Shown piece after piece: positions 29,446 to 38,046 of a stretch of DNA of 39,324 nt; the stretch's first letter is position 1; each line of letters begins with the position of its first letter. A program made the translations under genes and the position numbers. This DNA is from Lachnospiraceae bacterium. Lineage in GTDB: Bacteria; Bacillota; Clostridia; Lachnospirales; Lachnospiraceae. Location: contig JAETQH010000038.1 in the NCBI GenBank assembly GCA_021770785.1, forward strand, positions 1 through 39,324, given 5' to 3'. The notes beneath the pieces are model-generated. The model saw nothing but the letters and a program-made list of their open reading frames with translations. It had not been told where the DNA came from and ran no database searches.

Positions 29446-30278
29446 TGCATTAGCGCATGGCGCCTGAATGCTGTGCGCGGAAATTGCAGGGGAAATTTGT
29501 CAGGAATACTAAATGATTCAAAATATTTAAAATTTCTTCCGTACAGTTTCCTGAAGTATGACAAAATTATTAAAAAAATTTAGAACCCAAAGGAGACTTT
29601 AGTGAAATGGAAGGATGTGAGGAAGTTTGTCTTTTGTGGAGGCGATATTTGACTTTATGAGATTGAAGTACTGGAATGTTTATAATATGACAAACAGATG
29701 TTCTAAGATGAGAATATGGCATTTGCCGATTGAAAAGAAAGTAAATTCAACATTAGAGAACATAACATTTTTTGAATAACTCTGATGTGGAAATATAAAC
29801 TTTACATTATTTTTGTATATGACACAAAGATTCTATAATATCAATCCAGAAACTGAGGAGTACAGAGAAATTTTAATTGTATTTAACTTGGATAAAATGA
29901 TGCGTCATGAATCGGGATTTTGTAAATGCTCTGAAACTTTAAGATACATATGTATTGAAAACTGTTTTAATACATTATACTCATGAGCGATTAAATTTGC
30001 CAAAATATAAAATGATTCTTTTTTTATTTCCATAGCAAAATTTGTACCCTACAGCAAATTTTATCGGTAATTGAATGGTTGGTATTTGGACAAATCTTAC
30101 AGCTCGTGAGTACAAAAAAAGTTTTCTTGATAATGATATAATGGACGGTTGCTCTAACAAAAGAAGGCAACTTGGATATATCGACAGATAGTAGCAAACT
30201 GTGATGGCAGCTGATGGTAAAAGTCACACAGTTTTGTCAAGGCGGGGATTGTGAGCATAAAAGAATAAAGGGAATGAT
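29446..30278. other. A+T-rich gap with no recognised gene
   Basis: The first bases would hold the guide if the preceding RNA model is right. After about 29500 the sequence becomes A+T-rich, all frames are short, and no protein remnant is recognised. A 61-codon frame at 29398-29583 has no ribosome site or similarity I know. The promoter of the surface-polymer operon must lie here, but no convincing -35/-10 pair is seen; the AAAGGG at 30268-30273 is the ribosome site of the next gene. Confidence 0.5.
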
Positions 30279-31628
30279 ATGATTAAAGTGATTACATATG
30301 GTACCTTCGATTTGTTTCACGAAGGACATTACAAACTACTGCAGCGGGCAAAACAGCTCGGTGATTATTTGATTGTTGGGGTTACGACAGAAGAGTATGA
30401 TCAGGCAAGGGGAAAGCTGAATGTAAAGGATTCACTGTTAACAAGGATTGAAAATGTAAAGAAAACAGGCTTTGCAGATGAGATCATTGTTGAGGAATCA
30501 CAAGGGCAAAAGTTTCGCGATATTAAAAAGTACAATATTGATATTTTTACGGTGGGTTCCGATTGGATAGGCTCTTTTGACTACTTGAAAGATTATTGCA
30601 AGGTAATATATCTTGATAGGACTAAAAATATATCAAGTACTATGCTTAGAATACAGGTAGAACCAATCCAGAGAATTGGGATTATCGGTACGGGGCGGAT
30701 TGCCAATCGGTTTGTTCCAGAGGCGGCGCTTGTAAGTGGAGTTAACGCCAGAGGTGTATATAATCCCAATTTAAAAAGCGCAAAATTATTTGCGAACAAA
30801 TGGGGAATTGATGCCTATGAGGACATAGAAGAATTTTACCAGGCATCAGATATTGTGTATATAGCGTCACCGCACGGGTCGCATTACTCCTATGTAAAAC
30901 AGGCGCTGGAGCATGGGAAACATGTGTTGTGTGAAAAGCCGCTCTGCTTCAGCAAGGAGCAGGCAAAAGAACTGTTTCGGTATGCGAAAGACAAGGGACT
31001 AATTCTTTTTGAAGGGATAAAAACAGCATACTGTCCTGGGTTTGCTAAGCTCATCGGTATAGCCTGCAGCGGCATCATTGGGAGTATACGGGGGGTGGAA
31101 GCGTGTTTTACTAAACTGGAGAGCAATAGTAAAAGGGAACTGGGGGATATGACATATGGGGGAAGTTTTATAGAACTTGGCAGTTACTGTATGTTGCCTA
31201 TCTTAAAATTATTTGGGTATGATTATGAGGAAGTGCGGTTCGATTCCATAAAGAATGAAAATGGCATTGATTTATATACCAAAGTGTGTATACGCTACCC
31301 GAATGGGTTGGCGACAGCTACATGTGGGTTAGGAGTAAAGTCAGAAGGGAAACTTCTAATATCCGGGACAGAAGGGTATATCGTTGTGGAGGCTCCTTGG
31401 TGGAAGACAAGTTATTTTGAGGTGCATCATGAGAATCCTAGTGATATCGAACGTTTTTCCGAACGGTTTCTTGGCGATGGTCTCAGATACGAGGTGTGCG
31501 ACCTGCTTTCCAAGATAGGCGGGGATACGCGGAATGATTTCAAACTTACGAGGAGTGACTCGGAGACGATGGCGGGAATTATGGAGCAGTTTCTTGCAGA
31601 GAGGGAAGGGAGAAGGATGAATCCATGA
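30279..31628 (+). CDS. Fusion of glycerol-3-phosphate cytidylyltransferase-like and Gfo/Idh/MocA dehydrogenase domains
   Basis: 449 residues in two domains. Residues 1-126 are a TagD-like cytidylyltransferase: VITYGTFDLFHEGH has the HxGH CTP-binding motif (14-17) and RTKNISST (114-121) is the equivalent of the RTEGISTT signature. Such enzymes make CDP-glycerol or another CDP-polyol. Residues 132-449 are a Gfo/Idh/MocA oxidoreductase: GIIGTGRIA nucleotide loop (134-142) and the CEKPL catalytic-lysine motif (K220). A fusion suggests that one polyol or sugar phosphate is reduced or oxidised and activated in sequence. It opens an eight-gene operon and overlaps the phosphodiesterase gene by 4 bp (ATGA). 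Domain calls are firm; substrate is not known and may be a polyol other than glycerol. Confidence 0.9.
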   Translation: MIKVITYGTFDLFHEGHYKLLQRAKQLGDYLIVGVTTEEYDQARGKLNVKDSLLTRIENVKKTGFADEIIVEESQGQKFRDIKKYNIDIFTVGSDWIGSFDYLKDYCKVIYLDRTKNISSTMLRIQVEPIQRIGIIGTGRIANRFVPEAALVSGVNARGVYNPNLKSAKLFANKWGIDAYEDIEEFYQASDIVYIASPHGSHYSYVKQALEHGKHVLCEKPLCFSKEQAKELFRYAKDKGLILFEGIKTAYCPGFAKLIGIACSGIIGSIRGVEACFTKLESNSKRELGDMTYGGSFIELGSYCMLPILKLFGYDYEEVRFDSIKNENGIDLYTKVCIRYPNGLATATCGLGVKSEGKLLISGTEGYIVVEAPWWKTSYFEVHHENPSDIERFSERFLGDGLRYEVCDLLSKIGGDTRNDFKLTRSDSETMAGIMEQFLAEREGRRMNP

Positions 31629-32380
31629 AAATATGGGCACATAGAGGATGCAGTCAGAGATATCCTGAAAATACCATAACTGCTTTCGCCAAAGCAATGA
31701 ACATTCCAAAACTTATAGGGATAGAGTTGGACATTCAAATGACAAAGGATGGCGAAATCGTAGTCATACACGATGAGCGAGTAGACAGAGTCACTGATAG
31801 GATTGGGTATGTAAAGGATTTCACATATGCACAGCTAAGAATGTTGAAAATTCAGACGGGCAGTGGTAGGATGGAACAGATTCCATCCATCAGAGAGGTC
31901 TTAGACCTGTTGCACCCAAAAATGGAAGGCGGGTTGCTATTGAATGTCGAACTAAAAAACAGCATTGTGCCTTATAATGAAATGGAAGAGAAAGTAGTCA
32001 GTTTGGTTGAGCAATATGAGTTGCAGAGACAGGTAGTATACTCATCTTTTTATACGAAATCGCTGGCAAAAATTCATAAACTAGATCCTGGCGCAGCTGT
32101 GGGTATATTAGACACGAAAGTGTCGGATTGTTTCTATAAAAGAAAGGGTTGTTTTGACGATGCCACAGAACAGGTGGCGTTACATCCATCTCGGAGGGGC
32201 ATGGATCTTACAAAAGAGCAGTTATGTGGGCAGACGGTACGTGCTTGGCTCACAGGTCATTTATATCCGGAGAAACCAACAGGTGCGGAACTTGACTTGC
32301 ATGTATTAGAGGGATTAGGGATTACTGACGTGTTCTTAAATGAGCCGGAGAGGTACTTGGCAAACGGCAGGTGGGAGTAA
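31625..32380 (+). CDS. Glycerophosphodiester phosphodiesterase (GDPD family)
   Basis: 251 residues of the GDPD TIM-barrel family. Catalytic and metal residues are visible: H6-R7 in WAHRG, E34 and D36 in IELDIQMTKDG, and H49 in VIHDE; a later metal Glu is in NVELKNS. There is no signal peptide, so it acts in the cytoplasm, releasing sn-glycerol 3-phosphate or a similar phospho-polyol from glycerophosphodiesters. Overlap of its start with the preceding stop implies translational coupling. With a cytidylyltransferase domain next door it may supply the phospho-polyol that is activated to the CDP form, or trim a product. The link to the pathway is inference. Confidence 0.88.
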   Translation: MKIWAHRGCSQRYPENTITAFAKAMNIPKLIGIELDIQMTKDGEIVVIHDERVDRVTDRIGYVKDFTYAQLRMLKIQTGSGRMEQIPSIREVLDLLHPKMEGGLLLNVELKNSIVPYNEMEEKVVSLVEQYELQRQVVYSSFYTKSLAKIHKLDPGAAVGILDTKVSDCFYKRKGCFDDATEQVALHPSRRGMDLTKEQLCGQTVRAWLTGHLYPEKPTGAELDLHVLEGLGITDVFLNEPERYLANGRWE

Positions 32381-32396
32381 TATTTGGTTGTAGAGT

Positions 32397-32933
32397 ATGG
32401 AAAAAGAATTGGAACAAATGGTAAAAGATGTGAGACAGAAGGGGTATCCGATTTATGGGATATGCACAAAGGCGGAAGATCTGATTTTCGAAGAGCGTGT
32501 GAAAATGAACTGTTTTTACTGTGGTAAATACAACACTAACTGGAAGTGCCCTCCTCAGATACCGAATATCGACTATAGAAAACTGATATCGGAATTTGAC
32601 TACATTGCTTATATATATGTAAAAGAAAAAATAGGGAAAAGTAATTTTGAACAGATTCGGAGGGAATCAAACATATATTTACATCGCGCACTACTGGAAT
32701 GTGAAAAATGGTTGTACCAGAGGGATAATTCGACTGTGTTGTCTTTTATAGGAGGTTCCTGCAGACTATGTAAAAATGGCTGCGCACTGGATAAATGTGC
32801 CAACCCATACCAGTCAAGAACTCCAGTGGAAGCACTAGGGTTGAATGTGGTGAAAAGTGCAAAGCGGGTAGGATTAGAGATTGTTTTTCCACCCACAGAT
32901 TATATGATGCGGGTTGGATTACTGCTCTGGTAG
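32397..32933 (+). CDS. DUF2284 cysteine-rich predicted metal-binding protein
   Basis: 178 residues. Cysteines fall in two groups: C39, C42 and C51 in NCFYCGKYNTNWKCPP, and C122, C125, C129 and C134 in GGSCRLCKNGCALDKCANP. This is the pattern of DUF2284 proteins, thought to bind a metal or iron-sulfur centre; their function is not known. The late PPTDYMMRVGLLLW is also characteristic. No membrane segment. It begins 17 bp after the phosphodiesterase stop and ends 14 bp before the nucleotidyltransferase, clearly inside the operon. A redox or metal-delivery role for the dehydrogenase domain or the SDR is possible but only guessed from location. Confidence 0.8.
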   Translation: MEKELEQMVKDVRQKGYPIYGICTKAEDLIFEERVKMNCFYCGKYNTNWKCPPQIPNIDYRKLISEFDYIAYIYVKEKIGKSNFEQIRRESNIYLHRALLECEKWLYQRDNSTVLSFIGGSCRLCKNGCALDKCANPYQSRTPVEALGLNVVKSAKRVGLEIVFPPTDYMMRVGLLLW

Positions 32934-32946
32934 ACAAGGAGGAAAA

Positions 32947-33666
32947 ATGACGTATATTTTTTTGGCAGCGGGAAAAGGCTCGAGGCTGCATCCACTTACT
33001 CTTAAATACCCAAAGTCTCTTTATAAACTGGATAAGGATACCACCATACTTAAAAGAATGGTTGATTTAATTAAAAAAAATGATAAAACTGCAAGGGTGG
33101 TCGTCGTGACAGGGTTCATGAGCAGTAGGATAAGGTTGGAGATTGAAGGGGCTATTTTTGTGGAAAATCCATTTTATGAGGTGACAAATTCTATAGCGTC
33201 ATTGTGGTTTGCAAAGGATTATCTAGAAGATGACAACATAACAGTTATAAATGGCGATATTGTCATGGAAGAGGCAGCCATAGAGAATATTATCTGCAAG
33301 AGGACGGACAGACCTCTGGTCTGTATTGACAGTAGCATAAAAAATAGCGGCGATTATAATGTGCAGGTTAGTGAAGATAAAATCTTGGTGATGAGCAAGG
33401 AATTGGAAGAGTATTATGGTGAATATGCTGGTGTTACTAAGATGGATCGTGGGTCTTCACTTTTATTAAGGGAAAGTATCATAGCTATGGTGGAAAGTGG
33501 AATGTATGATCAATGGTATGAGAATGCCATAGTGCAGATGATCTTTAATGAAGGATTCCAATTGTATTATCAGGACATCAGAGATTATAAATGGACAGAA
33601 GTGGACTGTGTAGGTGATATGCTGCTGGCAAAACAGATACACAATGGTTCATGGAGGCAGACATGA
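32947..33666 (+). CDS. LicC-like sugar/choline-phosphate nucleotidyltransferase
   Basis: 239 residues from ATG 32947, chosen because AAGGAGG lies just before it; an upstream start at 32914 would overlap the previous gene. The NTP-transferase signature LAAGKGSRLHPLTLKYPKSL is at the N-terminus, with a metal-site Asp in VINGDIVMEE and an acidic KWTEVDCVGD near the end that matches LicC-type enzymes. Such proteins make CDP-choline or NDP-sugars. The next gene is a LicD family transferase overlapping by 4 bp, and LicC and LicD work together in phosphocholine decoration, so a CDP-activated alcohol or aminoalcohol is the likely product. Substrate not determined. Confidence 0.87.
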   Translation: MTYIFLAAGKGSRLHPLTLKYPKSLYKLDKDTTILKRMVDLIKKNDKTARVVVVTGFMSSRIRLEIEGAIFVENPFYEVTNSIASLWFAKDYLEDDNITVINGDIVMEEAAIENIICKRTDRPLVCIDSSIKNSGDYNVQVSEDKILVMSKELEEYYGEYAGVTKMDRGSSLLLRESIIAMVESGMYDQWYENAIVQMIFNEGFQLYYQDIRDYKWTEVDCVGDMLLAKQIHNGSWRQT

Positions 33667-34460
33667 TACAGTTAACGAACGAAGAGTTAGAAAAATTGCA
33701 TGAGATTCAAATGGAAATGTTGTTAGAAGTAAAAAGAATATGTGAAAAAAACCGGATTAAGTATAGCTTGATCGGTGGGACTCTTTTAGGTGCGGTGCGT
33801 CACCAAGGATTTATTCCGTGGGATGACGATGCGGATGTCGGGATGCTGCGGCGGGACTATGAACGGTTTCGGAAAGCATGTAGGACAGATTTGGATTTTA
33901 GCAAGTTTTACTTTCAGGATGACAGGAATACAAAAGGGTACCGTTGGGGATATGGAAAACTTCGAAAGAAAAATACGTTGTTTCAGCGGGAAAATCAGGA
34001 ACATTTGGATTTTGGGCAGGAAATATTTATTGATATTTTTCCACTGGATTATGCGCCGGACAACCTGTTCCTAAGAAGGGGACATGCATTATTCTGTTTT
34101 TGCGTGAGGAAAATGTTATGGTCTCCGGTTGGGACAAAGATAGAGAAGGATCCATTGAAAAGACAGATATACGCCTTACTGAACAGAATACCAAAGAAGC
34201 GGGTTTATAAATACTATTACCGTTATCTAAAAACGAGGAAAAAAAGCCATACTGTGAGGTTAAACCTGTTCCCGACGAAAAAACCATATGGCTTTCCGAA
34301 AAGATATTTTGAGGAGTTAATAGATGTTGTTTTTGAAGGTGCAGTATTTAAGGGGAGCAGATGTTTCGATGAGTACTTGACGGTTAAGTATGGCGATTAT
34401 ATGGAACTGCCCCCTGTGGAGCAGCGCAAGGCACACCCAGTGACAGGGTTAAAGTTTTAG
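33663..34460 (+). CDS. LicD family phosphotransferase
   Basis: 265 residues from ATG 33663, with GGAGG just upstream and a 4-bp overlap with the previous stop. The nucleotidyltransferase-like core is clear: YSLIGGTLLGAVRHQGF and WDDDADVGM (GGT at 38-40, acidic cluster 54-58), then GQEIFIDIFPLDYAP. LicD proteins move phosphocholine, or in related members other phospho-alcohols, from a CDP carrier to a glycan such as teichoic acid or capsule. In this operon it would attach the product of the LicC-like or the TagD-like enzyme. Cytoplasmic; no membrane helix apart from a hydrophobic patch near 140 (HALFCFCV). Confidence 0.9.
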   Translation: MIQLTNEELEKLHEIQMEMLLEVKRICEKNRIKYSLIGGTLLGAVRHQGFIPWDDDADVGMLRRDYERFRKACRTDLDFSKFYFQDDRNTKGYRWGYGKLRKKNTLFQRENQEHLDFGQEIFIDIFPLDYAPDNLFLRRGHALFCFCVRKMLWSPVGTKIEKDPLKRQIYALLNRIPKKRVYKYYYRYLKTRKKSHTVRLNLFPTKKPYGFPKRYFEELIDVVFEGAVFKGSRCFDEYLTVKYGDYMELPPVEQRKAHPVTGLKF

Positions 34461-34491
34461 TTGACTAGGGAGGATAAAAGGGGAGTCATAT

Positions 34492-35202
34492 ATGAAATAT
34501 GCACTTGTAACAGGAGCGACAAAGGGTATAGGCAGGGCGGTAACAGAACTGCTACTTGAAAAAGGGTGGTTTGTGTTTGCAAATTATGCTCATGATGAAA
34601 AGGCGGCGGCCAAACTGCTACAGAGTTCAGAGAATATTGTGTTGATAAAGGCGGATGTGTCCCGAATTGAAAGCGTTTCTTGTATTAAGAACGAAATTAA
34701 AAAAAAGGCGGTGGGGCTTGATGCAGTTATTTTAAACGCGGGGGGGACGGACTATGGTGCCTTTGGTAGAATAACATGGGAAAATTGGATTACTATCATG
34801 AATATAAATTTGAATATTCCCTTTTTCCTTGTTCAAGAGCTAAGGGAGCAGATTTCTGATGGAGGGACTGTCACAGCAATCGCATCCGTGCTGGGGAAAT
34901 ATCCTCATGCTAGGAGCATTCCTTATGGTGTCTCAAAAGCGGGGATTGGGTATTTGATGAAGATGTTTGTGAAGGAGTTTGGAGAGAGAGGGATTAGGAC
35001 AAACGCTGTCAACGCGGGTTTCACGGATACGGAGTGGCAGAAGGAGAAAAGCGAAGAGTTGCGGAATAAAATTGCTGGGAAAATTGCCTTGAAGCGATTC
35101 GCGAAACCAGAGGAAATAGCAGATGTTGTTTGGTCCGTCATATCAAATACATACATAAATGGGAGCATTATTGATGTGAATGGCGGCTATGATTTTGTAT
35201 AA
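34492..35202 (+). CDS. Short-chain dehydrogenase/reductase (FabG-like)
   Basis: 236 residues, classical SDR. The cofactor loop is TGATKGIG (7-14), NAG at 82-84, and the catalytic triad is S132, Y145 and K149 in IPYGVSKAG. The C-terminus (INGSIIDVNGGYDFV) matches the FabG-like group. It lies 31 bp after the LicD gene, with a GGAGTC-type ribosome site. In this operon it probably reduces or oxidises a sugar or polyol precursor of the CDP-activated group rather than a fatty acid. The specific step is not known. Confidence 0.9.
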   Translation: MKYALVTGATKGIGRAVTELLLEKGWFVFANYAHDEKAAAKLLQSSENIVLIKADVSRIESVSCIKNEIKKKAVGLDAVILNAGGTDYGAFGRITWENWITIMNINLNIPFFLVQELREQISDGGTVTAIASVLGKYPHARSIPYGVSKAGIGYLMKMFVKEFGERGIRTNAVNAGFTDTEWQKEKSEELRNKIAGKIALKRFAKPEEIADVVWSVISNTYINGSIIDVNGGYDFV

Positions 35203-35473
35203 ATTGGAAAATGTGGAAATTACAGATGTGTTTCTAAATATAAGAATATTTAAACATGGATAATGCTTCAAAAGAGCAAGCTAGACAACAATAATCTTGA
35301 TGACAGATATGTGGAGAATTCAGGAGCATAAATATTGAACCTTTGAAGTTCTCCGCAGGCATTCCTGCAGAGTCAACAACCCTATCGTAAATAGTGGAAC
35401 ATTGAAAATCAATGCGTGCTATGATTTAAAAAATTACTCGTGGGAATAAATATATAGGCACGAGGTGTAAACT

Positions 35474-37978
35474 TTGAGAAAATTTTTGAAAAACGATATT
35501 CTAGAATCGTTTCGAACGATGTATGAAGCCCATGATGAACTGGAAAAATTCATAAATAAAAAAGATTTCGGGAGGATGGAAATTACGCTCGCAGATCTTC
35601 AAGATATGGCCGTACAGATAGGAACTTCCATTGAAAGGTCTGAAGGCGAGGGCTTTGTTACCGTTAAATATCTTGAGGAATACTGTGAGGCTGTGTATGA
35701 GGTGTCGCAGGGCAACGGTGATAAACTTAACGGAAACAAGGTACGGAAAGCCCTTAACAAAAAACTTATTAAAGCTGAAAACAGCGCTAAGGCTGATATT
35801 AGGGTTAAAACGGAAATAGCTTTCATAAGTTATAAAGCCGCCATGTGGGACAGTCTAGAGAGCGTATGGCGCAGTGCCGCGTTTGATCCTGACTGTGATG
35901 CGTATGTCATAGCCGTGCCTTATTATGACCTAAATCCTAACCATTCCTTTGGGCAGTTTCACTATGAGGGGGATGAGTATCCTGATAATGTGCCAGTTAC
36001 ACATTATGAAGCCTATGATCTGGCGGTGAGAAAACCTGATGTTATATATTTCCACAATCCATACGACGATTGGAACTTGGTGACGAGCGTGGATCCGAGG
36101 TTTTATTCGTCTAATCTGAAGAAGTATACAGAATGCCTTGTCTATATCCCTTACTACGCTACATCGGGAGGTATGAGCGAAGGGCAGAAGACGCTTCCTG
36201 CATATTTTAATGCTGATTATATAGTGATACAGTCGCCTGAGTTCAGGGCTTATTTTGATGAAAGGATACCAGACGAGAAGTTTCTATCGTTTGGCTCGCC
36301 GAAATTTGATAAAGTGATTCAGAAATGCCAGAATCCGCCTCACCCGTCTAAGGAGTGGGCAAAAAAAATGGAAGGTAGGAAGGTCTATTTTTATAATACG
36401 AGCATCGGCGGAATGTTGGCCGACACTGAGAGCTTTCTGAAAAAGATGGAGTATGTGTTTAAATGCTTTGAAGAAAAAGATGACGCCTGCCTGTTGTGGC
36501 GTCCACATCCACTTTTAGAGTCTACGTTTGATTCTATGAGACCGCAGTTCCGTCATACTTTTGATGTTTTGAAAAAATGTTTTATAGAGAACAATCTGGG
36601 AATTTATGACACGACAGCGGATATTGAGGATACGATTGCTTTGAGTGATGCGTATATTGGAGATGGAGGAACAAGCGTTACATCGCTGTTTGGGGTGGTA
36701 GGGAAACCTATTTTTATTTTGAATAATCAAATACATGACAAGCCAAATGAGGAAAACTGGCGTGGAGAGATGATTAGTTTTGGGTTTAATTATTGGGAAC
36801 AAAACAGATTCGCAGTAGTACGTGGTAATAGGCTATATATTTCTGAACCATATAAATACGAATTTCACTATTTTTGCGATTTGTCAGATGGAGATTGTGA
36901 TGGCTTTTATTCGAATATATATGAGATAAATGGAAAATGGTATGCATGTCCTTGGACAGCAAAAAACATCCTTGTGATTGGAGAAGAGGGCGTTGAGAAG
37001 ACGATTGAGTTGGAAAACACATGTGGGGATGGATGCCAATTTAGTTATGCATGGAAATATAGGCAGTATTTAATTTTGGTACCAAACTTGTATTCGGCTG
37101 TTGTTCGTTATAATACAGAGACAGGGATGATCAGCTATTTTAATAAAAATAAAGATATATTTGTTAAAGAGAATGATGAGATAAAATTAGGAGGCTCAAT
37201 GGTGTGTCATGGATACTTGTATATTGCGTCTCCTTTGGATAATAAGATATATCAGATGGATATAGAATCGGGGACAGAAAAAGTTATAGAATTACATATA
37301 AAGAGTAGGTGTGGATGCTTTGCAATGATGGAATCTCAGGGGAATATGTGGCTTATGCCATATAGAGGCTTTACTATTGTATGCTGGAATCCTGTGACAG
37401 ATGAAACGAAAGAATTTGATGATACTCCTAATGAGTTGGCATATAAAGATATTGGACCGGCGTTTAATTTACCAGTGTTTTATGGTGATAATCTGTATAT
37501 TACTCCCTGCATGGCTAATATGTATTTGAAACTGGATGTTAATACAGGTAAATTTACCACATGGAAGCCATTCTTTGAAGTCAGTGAAAAGAGTAAGGTT
37601 TCTTTGGAGATAGAACGCTCTTCTTTCTTTTTGGAACATCCTAATAAGAGTGATGCTGATTTTATAATGTATTCGTACTTTTCAAACAAGTTATACAGTA
37701 TCAATTTAGACACAGGAAAATGTCAGGAAGTGCAAATTAATTTTGATATGGATGAGCTTAGGAAACATGAATTGGGATTTTGTGAATATTCGGAAAAGGT
37801 TAATTATGTCTGTATGGAAACTCAGCTAAATTCATTGGATGATTTTTTAGATGGGAATATTGCTGGACAGCCTTTTAACAGGGAAAGGCAACTTAGGGCA
37901 TTTAGACAAATAACGGATGACTTCAGTGGAAGATGCGGAGAGAGAACGCATGAATTTATTAAAAAACGAGTTAGATGA
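35474..37978 (+). CDS. CDP-glycerol glycerophosphotransferase-like protein with C-terminal beta-propeller-like region
   Basis: 834 residues, start TTG at 35474 supported by GAGGTG six bases upstream. Residues 1-115 are helical. About 115-460 have a GT-B fold like the TagF/TagB family: FLSFGSPKFDK, LLWRPHPLLEST (near 343) and AYIGDGGTSVTSLFGVVGKP with IFILNN, matching the His-containing and nucleotide-binding loops. From about 470 to 810 is a series of repeated beta blades (IYEINGKWYACPW, MVCHGYLYIASPLDNKIYQM, VFYGDNLYITPCMANMYLKL), like a WD40 or kelch-type propeller. Such transferases add polyol-phosphate units from a CDP donor. The propeller may bind the glycan or the cell-surface assembly. 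It follows a 271-bp gap after the SDR, where a separate promoter is possible. Confidence 0.82.
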   Translation: MRKFLKNDILESFRTMYEAHDELEKFINKKDFGRMEITLADLQDMAVQIGTSIERSEGEGFVTVKYLEEYCEAVYEVSQGNGDKLNGNKVRKALNKKLIKAENSAKADIRVKTEIAFISYKAAMWDSLESVWRSAAFDPDCDAYVIAVPYYDLNPNHSFGQFHYEGDEYPDNVPVTHYEAYDLAVRKPDVIYFHNPYDDWNLVTSVDPRFYSSNLKKYTECLVYIPYYATSGGMSEGQKTLPAYFNADYIVIQSPEFRAYFDERIPDEKFLSFGSPKFDKVIQKCQNPPHPSKEWAKKMEGRKVYFYNTSIGGMLADTESFLKKMEYVFKCFEEKDDACLLWRPHPLLESTFDSMRPQFRHTFDVLKKCFIENNLGIYDTTADIEDTIALSDAYIGDGGTSVTSLFGVVGKPIFILNNQIHDKPNEENWRGEMISFGFNYWEQNRFAVVRGNRLYISEPYKYEFHYFCDLSDGDCDGFYSNIYEINGKWYACPWTAKNILVIGEEGVEKTIELENTCGDGCQFSYAWKYRQYLILVPNLYSAVVRYNTETGMISYFNKNKDIFVKENDEIKLGGSMVCHGYLYIASPLDNKIYQMDIESGTEKVIELHIKSRCGCFAMMESQGNMWLMPYRGFTIVCWNPVTDETKEFDDTPNELAYKDIGPAFNLPVFYGDNLYITPCMANMYLKLDVNTGKFTTWKPFFEVSEKSKVSLEIERSSFFLEHPNKSDADFIMYSYFSNKLYSINLDTGKCQEVQINFDMDELRKHELGFCEYSEKVNYVCMETQLNSLDDFLDGNIAGQPFNRERQLRAFRQITDDFSGRCGERTHEFIKKRVR

Positions 37979-38046
37979 AGTGATATGTTTTAATAGTATA
38001 TCCAATAGAACATTTTCAGTAGATTTTAAGGAGAACAGAGAAATTT

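Noticed and set aside
29398..29583. 61-codon open frame as a small gene
   Set aside because: No ribosome site, no similarity I know, and its start overlaps the strongest hairpin of the candidate RNA.
29640..29690. Promoter TTGACT with TATAAT for the polymer operon
   Set aside because: The spacing is 26 bp, too long for a sigma-A promoter, and it lies 600 bp before the first gene.
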